Shown here one piece after another: positions 1-8,433 of a stretch of DNA of 64,000 bases; the first letter of the stretch is position 1, and every line of letters begins with the position of its first letter. Position numbers and translations under genes: made by a program. The notes beneath the pieces were generated by a model. The model was not told the DNA's origin. It saw nothing but the letters and a program-made list of their open reading frames with translations, and searched no databases. The stretch comes from an uncultured Prevotellaceae bacterium. GTDB lineage: Bacteria > Bacteroidota > Bacteroidia > Bacteroidales > Bacteroidaceae. Where the stretch lies: assembly GCA_902790625.1 (NCBI GenBank), contig CADASP010000024.1, positions 1-64,000 of the forward strand, read 5' to 3'.

Positions 1-98
1 CGAAGCAACTCCGACAAGAAACCCTCCAGAACCACATGGTTGGCCTTGTTGCGCAGAAGGCGCTTCAGCGCCCAGTCAAAACTAATGTACTTTCTCAT
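1..98 (-). CDS. Rpn-family recombination-promoting nuclease / PD-(D/E)XK transposase, N-terminal fragment at window edge
   Basis: Reading the minus strand from an ATG at 98-96 gives an open frame that runs off the window: MRKYISFDWALKRLLRNK and onward through ANHVVLEGFLSELL. This opening is characteristic of the Bacteroidota Rpn/PD-(D/E)XK 'nuclease family transposase' proteins, which begin with a Phe-Asp-x-x-hydrophobic-Lys segment. Only about 32 residues are visible, so neither the catalytic core nor intactness can be judged. It is transcribed divergently from the DUF2851 gene. The assignment rests on N-terminal resemblance only. Confidence 0.6.
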   Translation of the reverse strand, partial: MRKYISFDWALKRLLRNKANHVVLEGFLSELL

Positions 99-189
99 AA
101 TGAGTGCAAATATACATATTTATTTTTAAGCCACAAAGAAAACGGCCTTCTTTTTTTGAAGAAAGCGCAGAAAGTAGTTCCCCTTTTTA

Positions 190-220
190 TTGTGCATGTC
201 AAAATCATTTCGTATCTTTG
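190..220 (+). promoter_or_regulatory. Bacteroidota-type promoter for the DUF2851 gene
   Basis: TTG at 190-192 is followed after 20 bp by TATCTTTG at 213-220, a match to the Bacteroidota -7 consensus TAnnTTTG. It lies about 63 bp before the GTG start at 284 and probably drives the operon downstream. Confidence 0.7.
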
Positions 221-283
221 CACTCGACAAAAACGATTTGACGAAAAAATGCGCTCAGCAGTGCATTATAACCTAAGATAGTT

Positions 284-1579
284 GTGGAGCAATTACTACA
301 CTATGTGTGGAAACACAAGATGCTGCCATTAGCATCACTCGCCACCACCGACGGCCGCGAGGTGGAGGTGATTGACCCAGGGCTGCACAACCGCAACGCT
401 GGACCCGACTTCTTCAACGCGAAGGTGCGCATCGGTGGCACGCTGTGGGTGGGCAATGTGGAGCTGCACCTGCGCTCGGCCGACTGGTATGCCCATGGTC
501 ACGACCGCGACCCACATTATAATAATGTGGTGCTGCATGTGGTGAGCCAGGCCGATGCCGACGTGCTCACGCAAGACGGCAAATACCTGCCGCAGATGGT
601 GTTGCAGGTGCCGCCGCAGGTGAAAGAGCATTACGAGGAGCTGCTACACGCCGACCGCTACCCACCCTGCTACAAAGTGGTGGGGCAGCTCAGCTCGCTG
701 CTGGTGCACTCGTGGATGGCCGCCCTGCAGACCGAGCGTCTGGAGCAGAAGACACAGGCTATCAGTCGCCGTGCAGAGCTGGCGCAAGGCTCGTGGGAAG
801 ACGCTTTCTTCCAGACACTGGCCCGCAACTATGGCTTTGGCATCAATGGAGAAGCCTTCGAACAATGGGCACAGGGCATCCCCCTGAGTGCCGTGGGCAA
901 GCACCGCGACGACTTGTTTCAGGTGGAAGCCTTCTTCATGGGACAGGCGGGTCTGCTCTCAATTGAGAGCATTCCCCAGCGCCACCGCGACGATGCCCTG
1001 CAGGATGGCTACTTTGCCCGACTGCGCAACGAATACCTCTACCTGCGACACAAGTTCCAGTTGCAGCCCATGGACTACGCCGCATGGCGATTCCTGAGGC
1101 TCAGGCCTCAAAACTTCCCCCACATCCGCATTTCACAGTTGGCCACGCTCTACCATGAGCGGCGGCTCAGTCTGAGCACCCTGTTGGAATGTCAGAGTGT
1201 GGAGCAGCTGCGCCTGCTGATGACCACCCATGTGACACCCTATTGGGAGACGCACTACGGCTTTGGTGCTGAGAGCGCGAAGAGCAGCAAGCGGCTCAGC
1301 AAGGCATCGGCCGACCTGCTCATCATCAACACCGCCATTCCCATGCTCTTCGCCGTGGGCCGTCATCGCCACAAGGAAGAGCTGTGCGACCGCGCCTTCG
1401 ACCTGCTGGAACAGATGAAGGCCGAGCGAAACCACATCATCACCATGTGGCAGGAGTGTGGACTGCCCGTGAAGAGTGCCGGCGACTCGCAAGCACTCAT
1501 CCAGCTGAAACGCGAATACTGCGACCGCAAGGAGTGTCTGCGCTGTCGCTTTGGCTACGAATACCTACGAATAAAATAA
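284..1579 (+). CDS. DUF2851 family protein
   Basis: A 431-residue soluble protein matching the DUF2851 family widespread in Bacteroidota, whose function is not established. The family hallmark is seen near the N-terminus: a V-I-D-P-G-x-x-N-x-x-A-G-P-D-F-F segment followed by G-N-V-E-L-H, with a V-x-L-H-V-V strand after it. A cysteine cluster (C-D-R-K-E-C-L-R-C) lies near the C-terminus and could bind a metal. The start is GTG at 284; no in-frame ATG lies close upstream. It is the first gene after the promoter at 190-220, and the thioesterase gene begins 8 bp after its stop. I infer no specific activity. Confidence 0.85.
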   Translation: MEQLLHYVWKHKMLPLASLATTDGREVEVIDPGLHNRNAGPDFFNAKVRIGGTLWVGNVELHLRSADWYAHGHDRDPHYNNVVLHVVSQADADVLTQDGKYLPQMVLQVPPQVKEHYEELLHADRYPPCYKVVGQLSSLLVHSWMAALQTERLEQKTQAISRRAELAQGSWEDAFFQTLARNYGFGINGEAFEQWAQGIPLSAVGKHRDDLFQVEAFFMGQAGLLSIESIPQRHRDDALQDGYFARLRNEYLYLRHKFQLQPMDYAAWRFLRLRPQNFPHIRISQLATLYHERRLSLSTLLECQSVEQLRLLMTTHVTPYWETHYGFGAESAKSSKRLSKASADLLIINTAIPMLFAVGRHRHKEELCDRAFDLLEQMKAERNHIITMWQECGLPVKSAGDSQALIQLKREYCDRKECLRCRFGYEYLRIK

Positions 1580-1587
1580 GAGCAACA

Positions 1588-1992
1588 ATGGAATACCATT
1601 TTGAAACCCGCATGGAGGTGCGCGACTATGAGTGCGACATCGAGGGCATAGTGAACAACGCCCAGTACATCCACTACTGCGAACACACGCGTCACCTCTT
1701 TCTGAAGGAGTGTGGACTGAGCTTCGCCGAGATGCACCGCAAAGGTGTCGACGCCGTGGTGGCCCGCATGCAACTGCAATACAAAGTGCCCTTGCGCCCC
1801 GACGATGAGATTATCTCGCGTCTGCGCTTAGAGAAGGAAGGCATCAAATATGTGTTTCACCAAGACATCTACCGGGCTGCCGACGAGCAGCTCTGCTTCC
1901 GGGGGAAGATTGAGCTGGTGTGCTTGGTGAACGGACGACTGGGGCGCAGCGAAGACTACGACCAGGCTTTCGCACAATACATTGAACGCTGA
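1588..1992 (+). CDS. acyl-CoA thioesterase, YbgC/4-hydroxybenzoyl-CoA thioesterase type (hotdog fold)
   Basis: A 134-residue single hotdog-fold protein. Residues 8-24 (V-R-D-Y-E-C-D-I-E-G-I-V-N-N-A-Q-Y) match the active-site segment of the YbgC/FadM thioesterase family, in which an Asp or Glu at the start of the long helix activates water for thioester hydrolysis. Length fits the family (about 130-150). An upstream extension in the same frame is possible but lies inside the DUF2851 gene, so the ATG at 1588 is preferred. The physiological acyl-CoA substrate cannot be read from the sequence. The gene sits 8 bp after DUF2851 and 53 bp before dprA. Confidence 0.85.
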   Translation: MEYHFETRMEVRDYECDIEGIVNNAQYIHYCEHTRHLFLKECGLSFAEMHRKGVDAVVARMQLQYKVPLRPDDEIISRLRLEKEGIKYVFHQDIYRAADEQLCFRGKIELVCLVNGRLGRSEDYDQAFAQYIER

Positions 1993-2031
1993 ACATTGAA
2001 CGTTGAACGTTGAACGTTGGACATTGTCAAA
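1984..2031 (+). repeat. short tandem 'GTTGAAC' repeat
   Basis: The junction between the thioesterase and dprA carries repeated GAAC(A/G)TTGAAC units (gaacgttgaacgttgaacg). The same class of repeat lies inside the coding sequence of the modular protein at 48233-50884, near position 48330-48362. Confidence 0.7.
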
Positions 2032-2045
2032 TAGTGCATATCATC

Positions 2046-3173
2046 ATGCAAGAGCAAGACATTCTATACACCCTCGCGCTGACCCGCATGACGGGCTTCA
2101 ACTTCGCCACCGCCCTGCGACTCTATCAGGAGCTGGGCAGCGGGCGGGGCGTGTGGGAGCATCGCAACGACGTGAAGGAGGTGCTACCCGACTGCACCGA
2201 CCGTCTGGCGGCAAACCTGAAAGACTGGAGCATGGCCCTAACGCGCGCCGAGCAGGAGATGGCCTTCATCGAGAAGCACCACCTGCAGGTGCTCTGTCAT
2301 GGCGACAGCCGCTATCCGCAGCGACTGATGGAATGCCCCGACGCCCCCATCGTGCTCTACTATCTGGGCAACGCCGACCTGAACGCGCAGCGCGTGGTGA
2401 ACATCGTGGGCACGCGCCACTGCACGCCCTACGGCCAGGACCTGGTGCGCCGCCTGGTGGCCGACCTACGGCAGTTGTGTCCCCAAGTGCTCATCGTGAG
2501 TGGCTTGGCCTATGGTGTCGACATCTGCGCCCACCGCCAAGCATTGCAACAGGGACTCGAAACCGTGGGCGTGCTGGCCCACGGCCTCGACGACCTCTAT
2601 CCTCCGCGCCATCGCGAAACGGCCAAGCAGATGCTCACCCAGGGGGGACTGCTCACTGAGTATATGTCGGAAACGAATGCCGACAAGGCCAACTTCGTGC
2701 GCCGAAACCGCATCGTGGCAGGCATGAGCGATGCCACCATCCTGGTGGAAAGCGCAGCCAAGGGCGGCGGACTCATCACCGCCAACATCGCACAGGACTA
2801 CAACCGCGCCGTCTTCGCCTTCCCCGGTGCTGTGGGTGCCCCCTACAGCGAGGGCTGCAACCATCTCATCCGCGACAACGGCGCTGCCCTCATCACCTCG
2901 GCCGCCGACATCGTCAACTTCATGGGCTGGCAGAACGATGCTCAACTGCTGCAAGCAAAGACAGTGGGTATTGAGCGCGACTGTTTCCCCAACCTGAGCG
3001 ACGAGGAGATGGCGGTGGTGAATGTGCTGCAAGCCACGGGCGACATGCAGCAGAGCGTGCTCGCCGTGAAGACCAACATCCCCATAGGCCAACTCACCGC
3101 TCTGCTCTTCCAATTGGAGATGAAGGGTGTGGTGCGCCCGTTGGCCGGAGGCAACTTCCACCTGCTGATGTGA
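2046..3173 (+). CDS. dprA: DNA-processing protein DprA
   Basis: A 375-residue DprA/Smf protein, which binds single-stranded DNA and loads RecA during natural transformation. The Rossmann-fold core is seen: I-V-G-T-R followed by S-G-L-A-Y-G-V-D, then a long L-A-H-G-L-D segment and a later R-N-R-I-V-A-G-M and S-G-A-L-I-T-like region (A-A-K-G-G-G-L-I-T-A). The C-terminal part has the winged-helix DprA domain typical of full-length members. The ATG at 2046 is chosen because it directly opens the conserved M-Q-E-Q-D segment; an in-frame start at 2010 would lie in the simple repeat. The stop is 24 bp before queH. Confidence 0.93.
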   Translation: MQEQDILYTLALTRMTGFNFATALRLYQELGSGRGVWEHRNDVKEVLPDCTDRLAANLKDWSMALTRAEQEMAFIEKHHLQVLCHGDSRYPQRLMECPDAPIVLYYLGNADLNAQRVVNIVGTRHCTPYGQDLVRRLVADLRQLCPQVLIVSGLAYGVDICAHRQALQQGLETVGVLAHGLDDLYPPRHRETAKQMLTQGGLLTEYMSETNADKANFVRRNRIVAGMSDATILVESAAKGGGLITANIAQDYNRAVFAFPGAVGAPYSEGCNHLIRDNGAALITSAADIVNFMGWQNDAQLLQAKTVGIERDCFPNLSDEEMAVVNVLQATGDMQQSVLAVKTNIPIGQLTALLFQLEMKGVVRPLAGGNFHLLM

Positions 3174-3197
3174 GAAGTGAAAAGAGGAAAGTGATAT

Positions 3198-3806
3198 ATG
3201 AAACACAAGGCTCCCGCCATCATATTGCCCGAAGAGGGGTGCCACGAGGTGCTGCTGCATGCTTGTTGCGCCCCTTGCAGCAGTGCCATCGTGGAGTGGA
3301 TGCTGCAGAACGACGTCAAGCCCACCATCTACTATTTCAATCCCAACATCTGGCCTCGCCAAGAATACGACATCCGCAAGGAAGAGAGCAAGCGCCATGC
3401 CGAGAGCCTGGGGCTGAAGTGGATTGATGGCGACTATGACCACGACGCTTGGCTTCAGGCCGTGAGCGGGCTGGAGCAGGAGCCAGAGCGTGGCAGCCGC
3501 TGTCAGCTATGCTTCCGCCTGAGGCTCACCGCCGCCGCCCTGCAGGCACAACGCTTGCAACTGCGCTACTTCACCACCACCTTGGCATCGTCGCGCTGGA
3601 AGAGTCTGGAGCAAATCACCGCAGCTGGCCTACAGGCACAACAGGCCGTGGAGGGAACCGTCTTTTGGGCGCAAAACTGGCGCAAAGGCGGACTCACCGA
3701 CCGTCGAGCGCAGTTGTTGCGCCAATATGGTTTCTACAATCAGCAATATTGCGGCTGCGAATTCAGTTTCCAAAACATAAAAAAACAAAAATCGTTGGCA
3801 GATTGA
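3198..3806 (+). CDS. queH: epoxyqueuosine reductase QueH
   Basis: A 202-residue QueH (former DUF208) protein. QueH catalyses the last step of queuosine biosynthesis, reducing epoxyqueuosine in tRNA to queuosine, and replaces the unrelated QueG. The cysteine motifs expected to hold its [4Fe-4S] cluster and second metal are visible: H-A-C-C-A-P-C-S near residue 20, C-x-x-C (C-Q-L-C-F) mid-protein, and C-G-C near the C-terminus. The length matches the family. It follows dprA in the same direction with a 24-bp gap, so the two are probably cotranscribed, although their functions are unrelated. Confidence 0.92.
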   Translation: MKHKAPAIILPEEGCHEVLLHACCAPCSSAIVEWMLQNDVKPTIYYFNPNIWPRQEYDIRKEESKRHAESLGLKWIDGDYDHDAWLQAVSGLEQEPERGSRCQLCFRLRLTAAALQAQRLQLRYFTTTLASSRWKSLEQITAAGLQAQQAVEGTVFWAQNWRKGGLTDRRAQLLRQYGFYNQQYCGCEFSFQNIKKQKSLAD

Positions 3807-3825
3807 AAAACTTCATGTATATTTG
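3795..3825 (+). promoter_or_regulatory. promoter for the DUF4254 gene
   Basis: TTG at 3795-3797, 20-bp spacer, then TATATTTG at 3818-3825. It overlaps the end of queH. An alternative TTG start at 3823 for the downstream gene lies inside this box, which argues for the ATG at 3856. Confidence 0.75.
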
Positions 3826-3855
3826 CACTTTGAAACTATAATCATCGGAATAACC

Positions 3856-4461
3856 ATGACATTTACTGAGCAAGCAAACCGTATCTTCAGGCAGGCCATC
3901 GCCGACTATCACCTGACGGACAATGTGGATACGCCCATCCGCAACCCCTACGACCGCAGCTCCATCGAGTACAGCCTCTATCAGAAGTGCTGGATCGACA
4001 CCGTGCAGTGGCACTACGAAGACATCATCCGCGACCCCCACATCGCACCCCAAGACGCGCTGGCCCTGAAACGCCGCATCGACCGTTCGAACCAAGACCG
4101 CACCGACTTGGTGGAAGACATCGACAGCTACTTCCGCCGCCTCTACAGCGAGGTGAAGCCGCTGCCCGACGCACGTCTGAACACCGAGAGCCCTGCCTGG
4201 GCCGTCGACCGTCTGAGCATCCTGGCCCTGAAGATTTGGCACATGAAGGAGCAGGCCGAGCGCACCGACGCCACCGACGAGCACCGCGCGAAGTGCAGCG
4301 CCAAGCTGGACGTGCTGCTGGAGCAGCAGGCCGACCTCTCGCTGGCCATCGACCAGCTGCTCGACGACATCGAGGCTGGCCGAAAGTACATGAAGGTGTA
4401 TCGCCAGATGAAGATGTACAACGACCCCGCCACCAACCCCGTGCTCTATAAAAGGAGCTGA
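3856..4461 (+). CDS. DUF4254 domain-containing protein
   Basis: A 201-residue, mostly helical, charged protein of the DUF4254 family. The family is common in Bacteroidota beside glycosyltransferase family 9 genes; its function is unknown. Recognisable features are the N-R-I-F-x-x-A-I opening, the L-Y-x-K-C-W-I-D-T-V-Q-W-H-Y-E segment near residue 50 and the R-R-I-D-x-S-N-Q-x-R-T-D helix. There is no signal peptide or membrane segment, so it is probably cytoplasmic. It has its own promoter overlapping queH. The neighbouring GT9 gene 96 bp downstream suggests a link to cell-envelope sugar assembly, which is inference from context. Confidence 0.85.
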   Translation: MTFTEQANRIFRQAIADYHLTDNVDTPIRNPYDRSSIEYSLYQKCWIDTVQWHYEDIIRDPHIAPQDALALKRRIDRSNQDRTDLVEDIDSYFRRLYSEVKPLPDARLNTESPAWAVDRLSILALKIWHMKEQAERTDATDEHRAKCSAKLDVLLEQQADLSLAIDQLLDDIEAGRKYMKVYRQMKMYNDPATNPVLYKRS

Positions 4462-4557
4462 GAAGGGGGCGGGGAGCAGGCTCAATAGGCTCAATAGACT
4501 TGATGGTTTCTATAGACTAAATAGACTTTTATAGGCTGAATAGTTAATACTGCTGAA
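4462..4557 (+). repeat. AT-rich degenerate 'CTCAATAGACTT' repeat
   Basis: The space between DUF4254 and the glycosyltransferase holds imperfect direct repeats of the form (g/a)ctcaatag(g/a)ct, for example ataggctcaatagact then ctatagactaaatagact. No promoter box or gene is seen in it. Confidence 0.55.
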
Positions 4558-5619
4558 ATGAAGCAAAGGAAGCACATACTCGTCATACGCTTTTCTGCAC
4601 TGGGCGACGTGGCCATGACGGTGCCCGTCGTCTATGCCCTGGCCATGCAGTATCCCGATGTGCGCATCACTGTGCTCAGCCGTCCCTTTGCCCGCCAGTT
4701 TTTCGATGACTTAGCCCCCAACGTGAGCTTCATGGCCGCCGACCTGAATAGCGAATACCATGGTGTGAGAGGCCTCAACGCCCTCTATCGCCGACTGGTG
4801 GCCAAGCAGTTCACGCATGTTGCCGACCTGCACAATGTGTTGCGCTCCGACTTCCTGCGCCTTCGCTTCAACATTGGTCGCTTTTGTGTGGAGCACATCA
4901 ACAAGCACCGTCGGCAGCGCCGCCAGCTGGTGTCGCGCAGCGCCCTGCACCAAGAACCCCTGCCCACCTCGTTCCAGAACTATCTCGATGTCTTCAGCCG
5001 CTTGGGCTTTCCCATCGAGCACCCCACGTTCACCTCGCTCTTCCCCCCCGAAGGCGGCAACCTCAACCTGTTGCCCGCCGCCATTGGCCCCAAGCGGTCG
5101 TGGGAGCACTGGATAGGCATTGCCCCCTTTGCCGCCCACAAAGGAAAGGTCTATCCCCCCGAGCAGATGCAGCAGGTTATCGCCAAGCTGTGCCAGCTCT
5201 ATCCGCGCTGCCGCATCTTCTTCTTCGGGCGAGGCCGCCAGGAGAGCCGCTATTTCCCCCTTTGGAGTCAGCAGATGCCTCAGTGCACCGAGGTGGGTCC
5301 GCTCTTGGAGACGATGCACCAAGAGCTGATTCTGATGAGCCACCTCGACGTGATGCTGTCGATGGACTCGGCCAACCAGCACCTGGCATCGCTCACGGCC
5401 ACGCCCGTGGTGAGCGTCTGGGGGGCCACGCATCCCCACGCCGGCTTCATGGGGTGGCGACAAGACCCCGCCAACGCCATTGGCATCGACATGGACTGCC
5501 GCCCGTGCAGCATCTATGGGCAGAAGCCCTGCCGCCGGGGCGACTATGCCTGCATGACAAGAATCAGCCCCGACATGATAGTTGAGAGAATCAACCGAAT
5601 ATTAACCCCTAAACAATGA
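4558..5619 (+). CDS. glycosyltransferase family 9 (heptosyltransferase-like)
   Basis: A 353-residue GT9 protein, a GT-B fold family that includes the ADP-heptose:LPS heptosyltransferases. The N-terminus ([17 protein letters not shown]) is the classic GT9 opening in which the Gly-Asp helps bind acceptor and donor. The C-terminal donor-site half contains [11 protein letters not shown] followed by V-S-V-W-G-A-T-H-P, matching the family's D-S-x-x-x-H-x-A and W-G-x-T-x-P signature. It probably adds a core sugar to lipopolysaccharide on the cytoplasmic side of the inner membrane. Its stop overlaps a possible ATG for the rubredoxin gene (ATGA). Confidence 0.88.
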   Translation: MKQRKHILVIRFSALGDVAMTVPVVYALAMQYPDVRITVLSRPFARQFFDDLAPNVSFMAADLNSEYHGVRGLNALYRRLVAKQFTHVADLHNVLRSDFLRLRFNIGRFCVEHINKHRRQRRQLVSRSALHQEPLPTSFQNYLDVFSRLGFPIEHPTFTSLFPPEGGNLNLLPAAIGPKRSWEHWIGIAPFAAHKGKVYPPEQMQQVIAKLCQLYPRCRIFFFGRGRQESRYFPLWSQQMPQCTEVGPLLETMHQELILMSHLDVMLSMDSANQHLASLTATPVVSVWGATHPHAGFMGWRQDPANAIGIDMDCRPCSIYGQKPCRRGDYACMTRISPDMIVERINRILTPKQ

Positions 5620-5627
5620 CTGAGCTT

Positions 5628-5789
5628 ATGAAGAAGTATGTTTGCAACGTATGTGGCTACGTCTACGACCCCGAAGCTGGCGACCCCGACAGCGGCATCG
5701 CCCCAGGCACCGCCTTCGAAGACATCCCCGCCGACTGGGTGTGCCCCATCTGTGGTGTGACGAAGGAAGATTTCTCGCCAGAAGAGTAA
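5628..5789 (+). CDS. rubredoxin
   Basis: A 53-residue rubredoxin, a small cytoplasmic electron carrier with one Fe bound by four cysteines. Both C-x-x-C-G-Y/C-x-x-C-G knuckles are present: C-N-V-C-G-Y at residues 6-11 and C-P-I-C-G at 39-43, with the D-W-V-C-P that always precedes the second. ATG at 5628 gives the usual length; an ATG at 5616 overlapping the glycosyltransferase stop would add four residues. A rubrerythrin gene, a common redox partner in anaerobes, begins at 63688. It ends 8 bp before a strong terminator. Confidence 0.95.
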   Translation: MKKYVCNVCGYVYDPEAGDPDSGIAPGTAFEDIPADWVCPICGVTKEDFSPEE

Positions 5790-5796
5790 CAGCGCC

Positions 5797-5836
5797 AAAA
5801 AACTCCCGACCTTGACAAGAGGCCGGGAGTTTTTTT
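5797..5836 (+). terminator. rho-independent terminator after rubredoxin
   Basis: AACTCCCG at 5801-5808 pairs with CGGGAGTT at 5824-5831 and is followed by a T-run, closing the 0.3-5.8 kb plus-strand block. Confidence 0.9.
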
Positions 5837-5839
5837 GAT

Positions 5840-6090
5840 GATGATCCGCATCCACCCGCAACAGACGCTGAAAGCCACACCATTTCGGCGTTGTCTTCGT
5901 AGCAGAAAAAGGGCATCCCGCTACAACGGCCTTCGCATCCATTTGTCCCAGGGCCTGGGATTTTTCTACGGCGTTGCCAAATTTTAAAAAGTCAACGCCG
6001 TTTTTCAAAAAGTCAACGCCAAATTTTCGCATACCGTCTCCCTATAAAAAGCCAGTGCACGAAACCGCCCGAAAAGGCTGCCTTTTCAGC
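5840..6090. repeat. intergenic region with two direct copies of AAAAAGTCAACGCC
   Basis: About 250 bp between the converging rubredoxin and HD-phosphohydrolase genes. It holds two direct copies of aaaaagtcaacgcc (near 5985 and 6005). The same 14-mer recurs in other non-coding stretches of the window (see 19843, 33125, 52577, 58523). No gene was recognised. Confidence 0.7.
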
Positions 6091-8136
6091 TCATTTCTTC
6101 TCCTCCGGATAGCTGATGCGGGTGTGGTAGATGGTCTTCAGCTTCTCGATAAGCACCGTCTTGGCATACTGGATGTCGCGGAAGGTGATGGGGCACTCGC
6201 GGAAATAGCCCTCCTGCAACTGCGAGTCGATGATGCGGTCTACAAGCGTGCGAATCGACTGCTCGGTATAGTCGGGCAGCGAGCGCGAGGCGGCCTCCAC
6301 CGAGTCGGCCATCATCAGGATGGCCTGCTCCTTAGTGAAGGGGTTGGGGCCGGGATAGGTGAAGAGCAGGTCGTCGACAGGCTCGTCGGGATGCTCGTTC
6401 TTGTACTTTATATAAAAGTATTTTGCCTTCCCCTGCCCATGATGCGTGGCGATGAGGTCGCGTATCTGGTGGGGCAGATGATATTTGTCGGCCAGCTTCA
6501 GCCCCTCGGTCACATGGCTGATGATGGCCTGGGCGCTTTCAATATACGACAGATGGTCGTGGGGCGAGATGCCTCCCGACTGGTTCTCGGTGAAATAGAT
6601 GGGGTTCTGAATCTTTCCGATGTCGTGGTAGAGGGCTCCCGTGCGCACCAGCTGGGCGTTGGCGTCAATCTTGCGGGCCACCTCGGCGGCCAGGTTGCCC
6701 ACCTGTATGGAATGGTTGAAGGTGCCGGGTGCCTCCTCGCTCATGCGGCGCAGCAGGTTGCGGTTGGTGTTCGACAGCTCCACCAGCGTGATGTCGCTCA
6801 CGAAGCCAAAGGTCTTCTCGATGACATAGAGCAGGGGGTAGCCACAGAACACGATGAGGCCGCAGATGAGCAGATAGGTGTAGTCGCTGATGACGAAGGT
6901 GCTGATGCTGCCACGGCGAATGAGATAAAGGCTGAAGTGGGTGGCGATGGCGGCGAGCACAAAGATGGCTGCCGTCCAAAACAGCTGCGAACGGCTGCTC
7001 AGCTCGCGCAGCGAGAAGATGACGGCCAAGCCGCCCACCATCTCCACAGCGATGAACTCCAGTGGCAGCTGCAGCATGCTGGCCACGATGAGCACCATGG
7101 TGACGTGGGTCATGAAGGCCGTGCGCGAGTCCATGAACACACGCACAAAGATGGGCACAAGAGCAAAGGGGATGATATAGACATGGAGCATGGAATGGCC
7201 CACGAGCAGCGAGGCCAGCAGGGTAAAGATGATAATCAAGGCATAGAGCATGCCCGCCGAGCGCAGATTGCTGAAGTAGTCCTTGCGATACATGCCAAGA
7301 AACACGGTGAAAGCAAGGATGAGAATGAACACATAGAGTGCCTTGCCCACCAGCGTGAGCCCGCTCTCGTTGCTGGCATGGCGCTGCTCGTTTTCGTGCT
7401 TATACGACTTCAACACCTGATAGGTGTCTTCGTCCACGATGTCGCCGCGACTGATAATCTTCTGTCCGCGCTTCACCACCTTGGCGCTGGGAGCCACGCT
7501 GCGCAGCAGTTCCTCGCGCTCCGTTTGGCTGTGTATGCTGTCGTAAATCAGGTTGGGAACGATGAAGTCGTTCAGATTGAGCGTTGGCAGTATCTCTTCA
7601 TAGCGCTGCACCATTGCGTCCTGCGTCAGCTCTTCGTAGGCTTGCTTCGCCGTGAGCACCTGTCCCACACCCAGCGAGGAGAAGGTTTCGCCGGTGACCA
7701 CCCAGATGGTTTTCGTGGTGTCGCCGCCCACTGGCTCCAGGGTGTCGATGATGCCTCGGCGGTAGAGGGCATTCAGCCTGTTGGTGATGATGATTTTCAG
7801 CTCGCTGCTCAGCAGGGGCAGTGTAGAGCCGAAACGCTGCCGGAACAGGCTCACTTGGCGATGCGACACATCGTCGTTGAACATGTAGTAGGGCTTGAAG
7901 TCCTTCAGCACCTCTTGGCGTTCCTTCTCGAGCACCTCCTCGCTCTTATAGACGGGGAAGTCGAAGACGGCCGTCAGGTCGGCATAACGCCAGGGAGCTT
8001 CTTTCTCCACCTTGAAATTGAATTGATCCTCGCGGGGCATGAACCACACCACGGCGGCCACGGTGACAAGGATGAAGGCGGCGCGCACGGCCACATCGCG
8101 CCACGACAATTGGGTCTTAAGATTGAGATTAATCAT
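6091..8136 (-). CDS. HD-family phosphohydrolase, 7TM receptor with intracellular HD hydrolase (PgpH-like)
   Basis: A 681-residue membrane protein of the 7TMR-HDED/HD type, the family that includes PgpH, a cyclic-di-AMP phosphodiesterase. Seen in order: an N-terminal membrane anchor (about residues 15-33), a large extracytoplasmic region (about 35-270), seven hydrophobic segments (about 275-460) and a cytoplasmic HD domain with L-Y-H-D-I-G-K (His504-Asp505) and a later A-T-H-H-G. C-di-AMP cleavage is the likely activity by family, but the substrate is not proven by sequence. It is a single-gene unit with its own -7 box and converges on the rubredoxin operon. Confidence 0.88.
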   Translation of the reverse strand: MINLNLKTQLSWRDVAVRAAFILVTVAAVVWFMPREDQFNFKVEKEAPWRYADLTAVFDFPVYKSEEVLEKERQEVLKDFKPYYMFNDDVSHRQVSLFRQRFGSTLPLLSSELKIIITNRLNALYRRGIIDTLEPVGGDTTKTIWVVTGETFSSLGVGQVLTAKQAYEELTQDAMVQRYEEILPTLNLNDFIVPNLIYDSIHSQTEREELLRSVAPSAKVVKRGQKIISRGDIVDEDTYQVLKSYKHENEQRHASNESGLTLVGKALYVFILILAFTVFLGMYRKDYFSNLRSAGMLYALIIIFTLLASLLVGHSMLHVYIIPFALVPIFVRVFMDSRTAFMTHVTMVLIVASMLQLPLEFIAVEMVGGLAVIFSLRELSSRSQLFWTAAIFVLAAIATHFSLYLIRRGSISTFVISDYTYLLICGLIVFCGYPLLYVIEKTFGFVSDITLVELSNTNRNLLRRMSEEAPGTFNHSIQVGNLAAEVARKIDANAQLVRTGALYHDIGKIQNPIYFTENQSGGISPHDHLSYIESAQAIISHVTEGLKLADKYHLPHQIRDLIATHHGQGKAKYFYIKYKNEHPDEPVDDLLFTYPGPNPFTKEQAILMMADSVEAASRSLPDYTEQSIRTLVDRIIDSQLQEGYFRECPITFRDIQYAKTVLIEKLKTIYHTRISYPEEKK

Positions 8137-8158
8137 GTTGTTTCCCTAATTTGTTGTG

Positions 8159-8166
8159 CAAAAATA
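8159..8166 (-). promoter_or_regulatory. -7 box of the HD-phosphohydrolase gene
   Basis: On the minus strand TATTTTTG lies 22 bp before the ATG at 8136, matching TAnnTTTG. The divergent box for gltX is at 8231. Confidence 0.65.
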
Positions 8167-8230
8167 AGCATTTTTACCGTCTTCCCCCCAAAAAAACGGA
8201 AGAAAATGCACGCACTGCGCGTTTTTTTTG

Positions 8231-8238
8231 TATCTTTG
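8231..8238 (+). promoter_or_regulatory. -7 box of gltX
   Basis: TATCTTTG followed by GC matches the Bacteroidota -7 element; no clear TTG was found at the expected distance. It implies an untranslated leader of about 190 nt before gltX. Confidence 0.6.
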
Positions 8239-8433
8239 CAAAAAAATACGGCCAGTGCAGCTGGGAAAGCGGCATGAAAGGCCAGTGATGTGCCAGCACC
8301 ACAAGCTTGCGCGTGACGAGTTTCAAACAGAAACGCATTGACGTGTTGAAGAAGGGAACCACAAGGGAGCGAAGCGCGCAGTTCGGGAATCTAAAACCAT
8401 ACAAGAAAGAATAAAAACAAAAAGCCGAAATAA

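Noticed and set aside
5974..8277. 767-codon plus-strand frame
   Set aside because: It is antisense to the HD-phosphohydrolase gene and yields a His/Gly/Val-rich peptide typical of shadow frames in GC-rich DNA.
8239..8433. T-box riboswitch before gltX
   Set aside because: No T-box motif or specifier stem could be recognised, and T-boxes are not known from Bacteroidota.
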